This document shows, piece by piece, positions 22,690 through 35,300 of a stretch of 64,000 bases of DNA (the first letter of the stretch is position 1; every line of letters begins with the position of its first letter). Under the pieces are notes generated by a model. That model ran no database searches, had not been told where the DNA came from, and was given only the letters and a program-made list of their open reading frames with translations. Origin of the DNA: Arion vulgaris (taxonomy: Eukaryota > Mollusca > Gastropoda > Stylommatophora > Arionidae); the NCBI GenBank assembly GCA_020796225.1, contig CM036753.1, positions 4,486,501 through 4,550,500 on the forward strand, written 5' to 3'. The position numbers and the translations under genes are program-made.

Positions 22690-24015
22690 TGAGAAATGAA
22701 AAACAAAATGTTGTCCAAACAGACATAAAATAGGAAGCAGGTCAGTTGATTGTATGAATAAAAAAAATGTTGTCCAAACAGACATATAATAGGAAGCAGG
22801 TCAGTTGATTGTATGAATAAACAAAATGTTGTCCAAACAGACATATAATAGGAAGCAGGTCAGTTGATTGTATGAAAAACAAAATGTTGTCCAAACAGAC
22901 ATATAATAAGAAGCAGGTCAGTTGATTGTATGAATAAACAAAATGTTGTCTTAACAGACATAAAATAGGAAGCAGGTCAGTTGATTGTATGAATAAACAA
23001 AATGTTGTCTTAACAGACATAAAATAGGAAGCAGGTCAGTTGATTGTATGAATAAACAAAATCTTGTCCAAACAGACATAAAATAGGAAGCAGGTCAGTT
23101 GATTGTATGAATAAACAAAATGTTGTCCAAACAGACATAAAATAAGAAGCAGGTCAGTTGATTGTATGAATAAACAAAATGTTGTCTTAACAGACATATA
23201 ATAGGAAGCAGGTCAGTTGATTGTATGAAAAAACAAAATGTTGTCCAAACAGACATAAAATAAGAAGCAGGTCAGTTGATTGTATGAATAAACAAAATGT
23301 TGTCCAAACAGACATAAAATAAGAAGCAGGTCAGTTGATTGTATGAATAAAAAAAATGTTGTCCAAACAGACATATAATAGGAAGCAGGTCAGTTGATTG
23401 TATGAATAAACAAAATGTTGTCCAAACAGACATATAATAGGAAGCAGGTCAGTTGATTGTATGAAAAACAAAATGTTGTCCAAACAGACATATAATAAGA
23501 AGCAGGTCAGTTGATTGTATGAATAAACAAAATGTTGTCTTAACAGACATAAAATAGGAAGCAGGTCAGTTGATTGTATGAATAAACAAAATGTTGTCTT
23601 AACAGACATAAAATAGGAAGCAGGTCAGTTGATTGTATGAATAAACAAAATCTTGTCCAAACAGACATAAAATAGGAAGCAGGTCAGTTGATTGTATGAA
23701 TAAACAAAATGTTGTCCAAACAGACATAAAATAAGAAGCAGGTCAGTTGATTGTATGAATAAACAAAATGTTGTCTTAACAGACATATAATAGGAAGCAG
23801 GTCAGTTGATTGTATGAAAAAACAAAATGTTGTCCAAACAGACATAAAATAAGAAGCAGGTCAGTTGATTGTATGAATAAACAAAAAATGTTGTCCAAAC
23901 AGACATAAAATAAGAAGCAGGTCAGTTGATTGTATGAATAAACAAAATGTTGTCCAAACAGACATAAAATAGGAAGCAGGTCAGTTGATTGTATGAATAA
24001 ACAAAAAATGTCTTT
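22690..24015. repeat. Minisatellite, about 59-bp unit, about 22 copies
   Basis: The unit reads AGGAAGCAGGTCAGTTGATT then GTATGAATAAACAAAATGTTG then TCCAAACAGACATAAAAT. Variants include TCTTAACAG for TCCAAACAG and ATATAATA for ATAAAATA. The order of variants at 22742-23020 repeats exactly at 23331-23609, 589 bases later, which shows a second layer of duplication of ten units. Open frames here are by-products. Confidence 0.95.
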
Positions 24016-24119
24016 ACTGTTTGTGTTACTGCTTTTAGGGTAGTGTAGGACAGTGGGGACATGAGGAATTTTATGGTCGCATGGCTAGTGCAGTTACATC
24101 GATTCTGGTTAGGTTAGGA

Positions 24120-24240
24120 TTGTTTCTTTATGCCTGACAGAAAAAAACTTCTTGATGGTACCAAAGATTGAACCCGGGTCTCTCAAATGGGAGCCTGCTA
24201 TCTTATCCATTTGGTCAGACACTCCTTTATGTATGAATAA
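24120..24240 (-). repeat. tRNA-like SINE head
   Basis: The reverse complement gives GTCTGACCAAATGGATAAGA (A-box region) and CCCGGGTTCAATCTTTGG (B box GGTTCAATC). It lacks a full cloverleaf, so it is read as a SINE rather than a tRNA gene. Confidence 0.55.
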
Positions 24241-24284
24241 CGTTAGCAAATGAAAAACGTTATAAATATAACACACACATGTAA

Positions 24285-24400
24285 GACTAACTTTAGAATA
24301 TGGGATGTCAGCATGGGGCAGTGCAGCAAAAAATAACATCCACATGATCTCTAAGATACAAAACAAGAACCTTAGAATTGTAGCTATTTTAAGATATTTT
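24285..24400 (+). mobile_element. LINE fragment
   Basis: The + strand encodes TLEYGMSAWGSAAKNNIHMI and KIQNKNLRIVA, the end of a Jockey-type reverse transcriptase module. Nothing upstream or downstream continues it. Confidence 0.65.
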
Positions 24401-24621
24401 GTGCTTCTCAGTAATGTTTTTTTCAGGGTTTTCCCAGGGCATACTCTTTTCTTGAACCCTTTGCCTCTCACTTTAATGTTATGTACGAAATGAATGCATG
24501 GTTATAATTCCCACATCACCTGATTATGTACACCCACATCAGATCGAACATCATAATCTTCTAGTATCCAAACACACACAAATTCCACACAGCATAACTT
24601 TCAGTTGAAGTTTTTAACTCA

Positions 24622-24935
24622 CTCTCATCAACTACTAAAGTTGTTCCATTATTATATTACATTGAGCAGTCATGTAGTACAAGTAGCAGCTTAACCCTCT
24701 CATCAACTACTAAAGTTGTTCCATTATTATATTACATTGAGCAGTCATGCTCGAAGTAAAAAGTAGCAGCTTAACCCTCTCATCAACTACTAAAGTTGTT
24801 CCATTATTATATTACATTGAGCAGTCATGCTCGCAGTACAAGTAACAGCTTAACCCTCTCATCAACTACTAAAGTTGTTCCATTATTATATTACATTGAG
24901 CAGTCATGCTCACAGTACAAGTAGCAGCTTAACCA
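24622..24935. repeat. Minisatellite, 75-80-bp unit, four copies
   Basis: CTCTCATCAACTACTAAAGT then TGTTCCATTATTATATTACA then TTGAGCAGTCATG, separated by a variable AGTACAAGTAGCAGCTTAAC part. Confidence 0.95.
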
Positions 24936-25579
24936 TTTCACTCTGTAATTTATTTTACCTCTGGGTACATTTATATTGCAATGTATTACTGAAATAGCCA
25001 GTATACGGCTGTAGGTAATCTTAAAATTTATGTGAGCCAGTGTATTGGCTTGGAAGAGCAAATGGGTTAAGTAACAGCTTCAGCTATTGGTATTTACGTA
25101 TATGCATTCCAAATGTTTGTGCCTTTATAAAAAATACACATTTTTGTTTGCTTGAATAGTTAAAATCATATTGTCCGTATCAATAAAGACCAATTGAATA
25201 TTTTTAATGAATTTGGGTTTGCAATGTATTGTTTGATGTCATGATGATGATGATGATGAATGTATTGTTTGCTGTACAATTGGGCATAACGAAGATATGT
25301 CTATTGTCAGTTAAGAACTTTGATATTAAAGCTGCTGTTAGAAGAAATTAATCTGATAAGTTTCATGTCATTTGTCAAATGTTTTGTTTCACCACTTACA
25401 TGTTCTCTTTTGTGCATATGTTTATTAATATATGTGTTACAGTTTATCCCAAAACTTGTGCAGACAAAGAATATTGAACTTGCTCATTATTGTGTACACG
25501 CATAAGTGTTAAATTTCGAATGTACTCTCAGCTAGTGCATTAAATTGATATTTAAATAAAAAATATATATATATGTTTA

Positions 25580-25845
25580 TAAGGGAATGCTCTTTGGTCT
25601 CTTGGCGACCTACTGTTGGATGAGTAAACTAAAATTGATGTTGAATCAATCTAGCGATTTAGGAGGAGAGGAATTGCATGTGGTACAAGTAGAGCTGGAT
25701 GCCTGAGAGGCAGAGAGAGGAGAGTGTTTAACAAGCGAGCCACAGAAACCCCATCAGTATGCATACCCTTCAACATCTGTTAGGGAAGACTGTGCACCTA
25801 TGGGTCTGCCTGCAGTGGTATGACATCCGTTCAGTAATCAATAAT
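25580..25845 (+). mobile_element. LINE RNase H family 3' tail
   Basis: It matches the 3' part of the 46770-47825 element: CTACTGTTGGATGAG, AGAGCTGGATGCCTGAGAGG and AGTATGCATACCCTTCAACA. Reading frames are lost. Confidence 0.75.
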
Positions 25846-25959
25846 GTACATTATTTAAATGCACTGAATTGTCTAGGCATTATGGGCTCCTGAAAGTGGT
25901 GATTTGTTTTGAAAGTGATCAACGATGGACATTTGAACCTGAAAATCAAATAAGTAGTA

Positions 25960-26440
25960 ATTTAATAGCCATCCATCACAAGCGATGATGACAACAGTCT
26001 CAGACATGTTATGTTGAAACATCTCTAGTGTATGGAGGTGACTGTGGAGTCCAGTCCTTGAACAAAGTCCCCTTCCACAGGCGGGGAAGGGGTATACATG
26101 ATCAGGAGTAGATATTGTGTGTTCTGTCTTTTTTGAGCACTTGTTTTCTCTGCACCTCAGTAGTACAATGATTCTCAGCTATGCAAATTCCTCTTGTGTT
26201 TTGCAGTTCGCCTTTGCGATCTTGTGCTAGGGATTTCCAGCATGTGGTGTCTATAACCAAGCATTTTAGAGACACTTTAAGGATGTCTTTGAAGCGATTG
26301 TTCTTTCCACCAACTGGTTGTCTGTCGCCATCAAGTTCGCCATACATCTACTGTCTTGGGATGCATTTATCAGACATCCACACATGACTTGCCCATCTCA
26401 CCTGGGACTTCTGCAACATAGTGGGGAAACTTGGCTCTAA
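25960..26440 (-). mobile_element. LINE fragment (MYGELD family), most complete copy
   Basis: The - strand encodes MYGELDGDRQPVGGKN, LKVSLKCLVIDTTCWKSLA and GICIAENHCTTEVQR (26347 to 26150), then degrades. The GCGATGATGACAACAGTCTC end is shared with 15640 and 13820. Confidence 0.8.
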
Positions 26441-27089
26441 TGAGGACTGTGTTTAAATTAGAGAAGTCTTGAAATCAGATAGAATGAGTTTATATAAAAA
26501 AAGGGCAGGTGGTTGGAGAAATCAGTAGATGACAAGGAACACTGGTAAAGGTAGAATAAGGAAGGTATGAGGGGAATATACGGATTGGGGAATGTAAGAG
26601 ATGGATGATGAAATGTGGAAAAATTAACAGGAGAAAAAAACATGGAGGCATGTTCTCTAAAAAAGGAAGTGTAAAGTGGAATAAGAGAATAGAAAGAATA
26701 ATAGGAAGGCATAACACAAGCAGTGCTTACAAGTTGGTGTAAAAGATTGATCCAATTTGGGGCCAGTATGCCCAACTGGTGGAGCAAGTGACACTCCAAA
26801 GATAAGTGGCTGTGTTGATCTGAGAAACATATCAGGCCGATTATTAAGATATCCTTCTAGTAATGATAGTTAGGACCGTTAAGATGAGCAGTAACTAAAG
26901 TGAGGCACAGTTGGAGATGTCATGAAGGAGCCCAGTGAAGTGATCTTAAAGGCAAAGTCCCACCTCTGCAATATAAGCCGACCTACAATGATTGAAGAAG
27001 GTAATGGTGGATGATGTTCTGAGAGTTGCAGAAGAAATCATGGCGGGCAGTAGATTTTTGTTATAAAGGTAGATATAGCAAAAGACATC

Positions 27090-27790
27090 AAACAATTAAG
27101 TCTCACATAGCACAGACAGCTAAATGTATCACATAGATAAGCATAGAAAAATACACAAAAACTATACATCAAATACATTATACATGTGGCAACAAATACA
27201 TCACAGATACATTAAATACAGCACAAATTGTGCACAAAGTCAATACAGTACTATACTCCCCAAAAATTGTAGAACTTGAAACGACACAAACCAACAAAAG
27301 AAATAGAAACCCAAGATATGAATTGCTACAAAAATTGAAGTTTATTATTAAATAAAATTACTAGCATAAAGAATCATGTTGCGAGGAGTATCTGTTACTT
27401 TGACAAAAATAAACTAATATTGAAGCAGCTTTGTTCCAACAGACTCAGTTGCAGTTATTCTTGGAAAGATTTCGTATGATGACCAAAACTTCTAATTTCT
27501 TTTAAGTATTTGACATGTCATATTTTATTTACAAAACACAACAAAAGCACTTCTTTAAAACAACATATACAAGTTATATTTTTTAGTGGTTTGGTTTTCA
27601 TGATCATTTTTCAGTGGTGAGTGCTAAATGTACATTTATTGAACAAAAGTAAAGTTTCTTTGTTCTGTATGTTACAAAACTGCTATACTTTATGTTTTGT
27701 TTCTTTTGTGATTTGTAATCAAGTTTACTGCAAAATATTTTAACAAAAGCCTATAGTTTGTTGAAAGTATATTGTGAAGATGTGATGTAA
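27090..27790. other. Intergenic AT-rich DNA, nothing recognised
   Basis: No coding frame, repeat unit or RNA motif stands out. Confidence 0.35.
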
Positions 27791-28260
27791 TTTCTCTCAT
27801 TCTCATTCATCAACAAATTTCCTCGAATTAGATCTGTCTTGAACAAACCACTTTATTTAATTCTAGTTCATTCCCACCTCTTCTCTATCTACAGTTCATA
27901 TCCATGTCTTTCTAGGTCTTGCCTTCTGGTTTCACTTTCAGAGTCACACATGGGTGTTTGGTCTTCTGCACTCTTAATGTATGTCCCAACCACTTCCATC
28001 TCCTTTTTATTTCCTCGCTATTCTGATGCCTGTGCGTCAGCTGATTTCAGTATTAAGTATTCTTTGACCTAACAAATTCAGAGAATTCCTCTGAAACATC
28101 TTCCCTCAAAGTGGCTTATGTGTCTGTCTTCGTACTTGTTTTCCATGTCTCTGGTCCATAACGTGATATAGTTTTTTAACTGTCAGTTTTAACAGAGCCT
28201 TCTCTAGTTTGTCACAGAAATCAATACTTGTCTCACAATTCAGGAATTTTACTCTTCTTT
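27791..28260 (-). mobile_element. LINE reverse transcriptase tail, degraded
   Basis: The - strand gives LEKALLKLTVKNYITLWTRD, HISHFEGRCFRGIL and SGWDIH in changing frames, similar to the thumb region of other LINE copies here. Confidence 0.5.
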
Positions 28261-28261
28261 A

Positions 28262-28660
28262 TCGTTTATACAACAGTCAAGCTTGATTTTGTGAAGTTCT
28301 GTCACAAAATTTGTTATATATTACAGACAAGCTTGATTTGTTGGACTCCTGTCACAAATTTTGTTATATATCACAGTCAAGCTTGATTTTGTTGGGTTCT
28401 GTCACAAATTTTGTTATATATCACAGTCAAGCTTGATATTTAGTTGGGGTTCTGTCACAAATTTTGTTATATATCACAGTCAAGCTAGATATTTAGTTGG
28501 GGTTCTGTCACAAATTTTGTTATATATCACAGTCAAGCTTGATATTTGTTGGGTTCTGTCACAAATTTTGTTATATATCACAGTCAAGCTAGATATTTTG
28601 TTGGGGTTCTGTCACAAATTTTGTTTTCTATCATACAACAGTCAAGCTTAATATTGTAAA
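28262..28660. repeat. Minisatellite, 50-64-bp unit, about seven copies
   Basis: CAGTCAAGCTTGATATTTTG, TTGGGGTTCTGTCACAAATT and TTGTTATATATCA alternate. Variants differ at AAGCTT/AAGCTA. Confidence 0.93.
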
Positions 28661-29024
28661 GTTTTGTCACATGTTTTGATTGTTATTTCTGTTAGATCAT
28701 ATAGTAATTGTTAGAGAAACAAATTAGAAGACAAACTGTGTTGTGCATAAAGAGAAGTACTTGATGGTCTTAATAATTATTAAACTGTGAGTTTGAATTA
28801 TTGATCAACATGATAGGTATGTGTGTATTGTGGAAGCTATCTAATTAAAAAAAAATCAGAGTAAAAGTGCATGTGTACTTAGTATTGTGTTCTGTGCAAG
28901 CTAATGTAATAAAAGTATATACAATAAATTCTTACATTCTTGTTGAAGAACATGTGTTTTAGTTTTAAAAAATGAATAAACTGTTACTGAAAAATAGTAT
29001 CATTATAACAGAATAATCGATAGG

Positions 29025-29030
29025 TTTATT
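29025..29030 (-). terminator. Possible polyadenylation signal of the VWDE-like gene
   Basis: TTTATT on the + strand is AATAAA on the gene strand, about 135 bases after the stop codon. Confidence 0.45.
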
Positions 29031-29162
29031 TGCATGGAACCTAATAGTTGTGCAATTATGGGTTGGAATTTTAGTGACACTTTAAAACATTGTAATCTGT
29101 TTTCTATTGGTTTAGTATTTGGTTATACTGAAAGTGTCTGTACAGAATTACACAGTAACTTT

Positions 29163-29325
29163 TTATGCATATTGGTCATACTTTGGGGGTAGCAGATTAT
29201 TTGCTGTAGTCAGGTCAGATTTGTAAGCTGGGATAGGCTGACCGTGGAATGGCATATCAGTGTGGTAGCCTTGATTCTCAGATCCATTTCTGCGTGCTGC
29301 TCGACGTCTTCTATTGGCCTCACGT
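29163..29325 (-). CDS. VWDE-like gene, last exon (cytoplasmic tail, stop)
   Basis: Acceptor ATTTCAG on the gene strand. It encodes RREANRRRRAARRNGSENQG through NNLLPPKYDQYA and TAA. The Arg-rich start fits the inner face of the membrane. PPKY fits the PPxY motif bound by WW domains. Confidence 0.88.
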
Positions 29326-32300
29326 CTGAAATGATTAGTTATGAATGGAAGTTATATTATCACAATAACTATTCAAATAAATTGTAAAAGTTGAAAGGAA
29401 AAGAAAAAAATATTTTTCAACAAAAGGTTAGATGATTTTTATTTAACATTCAATAGAATATGTTGATTTCAATAAATTATGACTATAAAAGAAAAATTAT
29501 ATGAAAGAAAATAAGACTAGTAGAGCATGCTTGTTACCTGATATAGTTTCACCATAATTTATATAGACATTTGCTTGTTTTGGAGATGCACATATTCCTG
29601 GGTTGTGTCTGCACTTTTTAATACAACATGAGAATAAACATCGACAAAACAGAAGAAGTAATGACATTTGCCAGAGAGGAAAGCACTATCAATATCTCCA
29701 TCGACAATCGCCAACTAAATCAAGTAAAAGACTTCACATACCTGGTGAGCATTTTTGCAGCAAACGGAAGAATAACTAATGAAATTCATCACAGATGCAA
29801 CAAAGCAAATCAAATGATAGGGCAAATGTTGCCAATTTTAAGATGCAAACACGTCACCATGAACACAAAAGAGCAATGTTCAACACAATCTTTCTCCCAC
29901 ATTATGTTACCAGTGCCAAACCTGGACGCTGACAACAAACGATAGAAGAAAACTGGTCACAACAAAGATGAAGTGTCTCGCAGAATGCTGGGTGTAACAA
30001 GAAGAGACCGGTTGAGAAATGAAGACATCAGGAAAAAGTGGGTACAAGATCAGTACTAGACTTCATCAAGAAACAACAAATTAAATGGTTCGGCCATGTA
30101 AACAGATTACCAACAGACAGTGCACCTCAAAGAGCAATGCTGTTCCGATACAATGGGTACAAAGCAAAAGGCCGGCCATGCAAAAGATGGACCTCAGAGA
30201 TAACAGAGGCGACGAAAGAGACTACGAAGCGCATACTAGGGCCCGTTTTAGAAAACTCTTCCTGACCTGACACTGCGAGGCAAACAGGATTCGAGAAAGA
30301 AAGAACGACAGTGAAGATTCTACACAAATATGCAATCTGTTTCTAATTCTTAACTGGAACATATTGTCTACCAAAATATAATTAACTGATATTGCAAATC
30401 CTTTAAGTATGCATGTTTATTAAAAAATTTTAATTTGGACAAGCTTTTATAGTACCAGTATAAATTGTGCTTTTTACAGTCATTGGTTATTGGTTACTGA
30501 ATTGACGTCAAAGCACTCCATAGCAGACCCATATATGCTCAGTGTCCTCCAACATATTTAGAAGGGTAAACATACTGATGGTTCCTGTGGCTCGCTGGTT
30601 AAACACACTCCTCTCTCTGCCCCTCGAGAATCCAGCTCCATGAAATTGGCAGATATGAGCCGCTTGCATATTGTATATGGTAAATAATTCGTTTTTTAAA
30701 AATCAAATGAAAAGAAATAAGACATTACAAAAATTTGATATAAAAGAGCAGAAATATTGTTATCAAAATCAAACACAGGGCTTACCTCTTCATGAAAACA
30801 CACACAATAATAAGAATGAAAAGTAGGATAACCACAGTACATGCCACAGCAATAAGAGCTGTGATAAGAGTCTGCTTATCGCTATCTGTGTCATCATTAT
30901 TGGGAATCATATCCTTACATCCAGGAACATCTACAAAGCGAGCAAGAATTAGAAAATATTAAAATCACATCTAAACACAGCAGAAGAACAAGAGTTTGAT
31001 CAATTATCAATATTTTAATTTATTTGTATAATTATCTAGTTTAATCTTCAATTCTCCATCTTTATCTTCTAATCAATGAGAGATGAGACAGAGAAAGACA
31101 GAAAGAGAAAATTCTGGACAGTCAGCTTCATGGCACGGAAGAGTGCCAACATCTGAAATGATAGTCAGCACCAAAGACAGAGGTTTGTGGAGATGCATGA
31201 TTGCCTATGCCAGCATGTCACATAATTATCTACTGTCTATATAATGTAACACATTTAGGATAAAGAACCTATTTTTGTACCATGTATTCTGGTCTCAGGC
31301 ATCCAGTTCTGCTTGTATAATGTGTAATTACAAATTTTTAAATTGTTGGATAAATTGAACATCTCTTTTAGTGTTCTCATCTAACAAGTGGTCACCAAGA
31401 AACCGAAAAACATCCACTGTATCCATCTTCAACTCCCCAACAATCGATGCTGTTGTTGCAACCTGTCACTCAGTGCTGCGAACACCCGCAGGACAGTAGA
31501 TACACATAAGTCTCTGGAGGCTGGAAACTTTAATACACATCCACTCATACCAAATCCTGCCATTTGGACCTTCCAAACTTAATAGTTTAGTTAGTTTGTT
31601 CCTTTCGTGCCAAAGGCGGCACATAGGGCAGAGGTTTTAGATCTCCATGTGATGCGGTTCGTTGCTAGCAGTTGGAGATCTTGTATGGTTTTACATCCCA
31701 ATAGTTTACTTTTTTGTTGGGTGGTTCTTCGAAGAGTGGTCTTTGGTCTTCCACGTTTTCTTTTCCCAACTGGTGACCACATTAGGAGTCGATTTAGTCT
31801 CTTTTCGTCTGATCTAAGAACATGACCTAAATATTTCCACCTTCGTTTCCTTATAATATTTGATATGGGTTGTTGGTGTGTTCTATCTCTCACTGTGTTG
31901 TTAGAAACGAAATCACTCCATTTTACTTTTAATAATTTTCGGAGACATTTATTCTCAAAGCTGTCCAGTTTCTTATCAATTTTCTTTGTTGATTTCCAAC
32001 TTTCACAACTGTAGGTCAGTACAGGAATCACACATGACCTAAATAATTTAACTTTGTGCATATACTAAGGTCTTGAGATTGCCAGATATTCATTAATTTA
32101 GTGAAGGCACTAGCTGCTATAGCAATATGAGAGTTTATTTCTTTCATCGTGTCTCCGTTGTTTGACACTTTACTACCCAAATATGTAAAATGTTCAACTT
32201 TCTCCAGTGTTTGACCATTTATTACGATGTTGTCTGTCGAGTTTGTGAGGTCCATAATTTTGGTCTTGGTAGAATTAATCTGCAGACAAACCTGTTCTGC

Positions 32301-35300
32301 AAGTGTGCAAAGATTGCTTGTTAGTTTATGGGTTGCTTGTGTGGTTGAATTCAATATGGCCATGTCATCTGCAAAGTCAAGATCAAATAGTCTGCTGTTA
32401 TTAAGCCATTTGATGCCTAGTTGATCATCTTAGGTGCATTTGCGCATGATCCAGTCTATAGCTATCCCAAAAGCATAGGTGACATAACACAGCCCTGCTT
32501 CACACCCGAATTGACTGTGAACCAGTTTGAGTTTCCTGCATCTTTCTTACACAGCAGGATGCTTCAGAATAGAAGGCTTTTATAATGTTGATGTATTTTT
32601 CCTGGAAGCCGTAGGTCTTAAGAATCTCCCAGAGTAGAACGATGAAGGTTATCAAACGTTTTCTGAAAGACTATAAAATTTATCACTAGTGGTGACTGGA
32701 ATTCAATTGATTCTTCTATAATGGATCTCAGCGTGAAGATATGATCTGTACAAGAACTATGTGGACGAAAGCCAGCTTGTTCTTCTCTTAGCCTTGCGTC
32801 GGCTTTTTTTGAGGCTGTCCATCAAAATGCTGCAGAATAGCTCGCCAGGTGTTGATAGCAGAGTTATTCTGCGCCAGTTGTTGCAATTTGACAAATCGCC
32901 TTTTTTGGGAGCTTGAATATCTCTCTGTCTTTCCAATCTTTTGGAAGGGTCTCATTCTGCCAAACATCGTTCATTAAGGTACGTAGGTGCCTGTCTGCCC
33001 AGCGTGTTCGTAGCACGTTGGACTACGGGTGACTAGTCCTCTGTAAGTCGGGTTCAATTCGCGGACTGGCAGAAAAGCTACAGGTTCCCCAGATTTACGG
33101 TGTTCGTGGCACCGAGCCGAAGGATTACGATGTCCATGACATCGAGCCGAAGAGCTTTCAGCTCAAGTGCTTCTGGATCGGAGAAAAAAAAGGTGCGTAG
33201 GAATCCCATTTATTCCTCGTCGGTTGCTTTTAGCATCTTAATAATTCAGATCTAAAAAGCATTATCAAATTCAGTTTGAGAATCTTCTTTCTTACCAAGT
33301 CGAACGGTCCAATCATTGGGATTGTTTAAGTTGCAGTATTGGCAGTCATTATATATAGAGTAGTCTCCTGCTTGTACACATCTGTTTCCAATGATGCACA
33401 CATCGCTCTGTTAAACAAATAAAAACATCAGTCAATCAAGAATTTCTAGACAAACAAAATAAGTATAAATGTATAAGCACAAGAGTGTAAAGGATGAAGT
33501 TGTTTGTTATTAGTGCTCAGTCCCTTTATGCTAGCTCAAAATATCAGCGATAGTGCTAACACAGTAATTTCAGTGAGGATTCTGATTTATAAATTACATC
33601 AGAGTTCCTGGTACCCATCTTCAGTTGAAGAAATGGGGGAAAAAATTGAGAGTACTGAGAATTTCACAGTGTCCGTTGCTGTGCAAACCCTGGTCATTGA
33701 TCTTTGCAAACTGCTGAAGAAATTATAGAGGTGCTTGAAAAAAACCAATAGTGATTCTAATAGTTAATCAGGTATATGAGAACTATCATCATAGTACTCC
33801 GGACACATCCATAGGTGCTCTGATCTCCGCCTCAATAAATCTAGCAGCGTCCAGCAGCCCGATACGCCAGTTCGATGTTGATTAATCAATCTCTTTGCAT
33901 ATGTCATTCTTTTCGGGCTGTACCAATATCGACATCCATATGGTCAGCAACTGGGATTCATAATCCAGAAACTTCTCTGTTCCAAAACCCTCTCTCAATA
34001 CATTAAGTAAATAGTAAATATTAAATTTATAACAGGCAATTCAAGAGACCACAGAGATACTGGAGGAATAAAGACTCAAATGATCAAATATAGCCTTCCT
34101 GTGCAACATATAGCTATAGCTCTCCAGACTTAACAAAAAGAATCTAAGGATCTCTTGACAGAAACTGTCATAGAACATTTAAATCAGCTGTCCATCAACA
34201 ACGTTTCTGCTACTGCAATGGATTCCAATATCTTGTGCGTGACACTGAGGCAAATTGAGGAGCTGACAAAAGGCTATTGCAGGCTACAAAAAAAAGAACA
34301 ACAGAATTCCATCATATAATATAGCTATTGGCAAGCAAAAAAAATACTTATAAAAAAGAAATACAAATATGCATGGAACTTTAGAACAGGCAGCAATTAT
34401 CCACAAAACCTCATGCTAAAGTTAGATAGAAATCAACATACCACCATCTATAGACTCTGCACAGATACTATACTACAAACTAGTTTTCCCATAATTAAAG
34501 TTGCTCAAATTGACTAGAGTGCATGCCAAAATGATCTCCATGTTCCCAGGCAAATTGTAAAAATATATTTTTGATGATTTGAGGCTTCAAGTCTGGTCCT
34601 GGAAGATGAATTTAAAAAATAAATTGTGAGGCTCTTGAAAGGTTCACATGCTAATGACTGGGTTCGTGGAGGCAACTGATCTTTCTGTTTAGACTTCTGA
34701 GCAAAGAAAACGGATCACAGAAGAAAACACTTGTGATAAAAAAAAAAAAATTAAAAACCTGGCTATTTTAAACTTACCTTCTTTGAGCAATAGTCAAAAG
34801 TGCAGTCATAGCACACTGGATCATAAGCTATGAATGTCTGATATTTTTCATAAGCCAGTTTTCCATCATTGCTAATAGATATTTCCAGTGATCGCTTCAT
34901 ATAGCTCTTAGTTCCGAGATCACATCTGACCTGGTTTGTCGCAATTAATTGAGCTTTAAGGATGGTTTCTTTGCCAGTTGTAAGGTTTCTGATACCTGTT
35001 TCTGTGATCTGAGAGAGGAAGTAATCAAAATTGAACTTCATAAAAAAATTGAATATAAATGACAAGTTAGATTTAGCTATTGAATGTGAAGACTATTGTG
35101 CAGGTCTAAAGAACCACATTAATAAAATATAGTGGAGAATTATCCTGACATTAGCGCTAAATTAAATTAAATCAAAGACTGGGAATATGCAGTACATGTT
35201 TTCTTGAGTCATTCGTTCAATAGTATGCCCCTTACAGAACTTTGCTTCCGTGACAGTTATCATAAAAGCTTATTATATGTAAGATGCCCAGCAACTGATC

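Noticed and set aside
22690..24015. CRISPR-like array
   Set aside because: The whole 59-bp unit is repeated, with no unique spacers, in a eukaryotic intergenic region.
24160..24235. tRNA gene on the - strand
   Set aside because: A and B box-like sequences are present but stems do not close into a cloverleaf; read as a SINE head. The same holds for 11515, 32992, 35930 and 59402.
26458..26799. 113-codon - strand frame with hydrophobic stretches
   Set aside because: Low-complexity purine-rich DNA on the + strand gives a Phe/Leu/Ser/Pro-rich translation; no domain and no exon structure.
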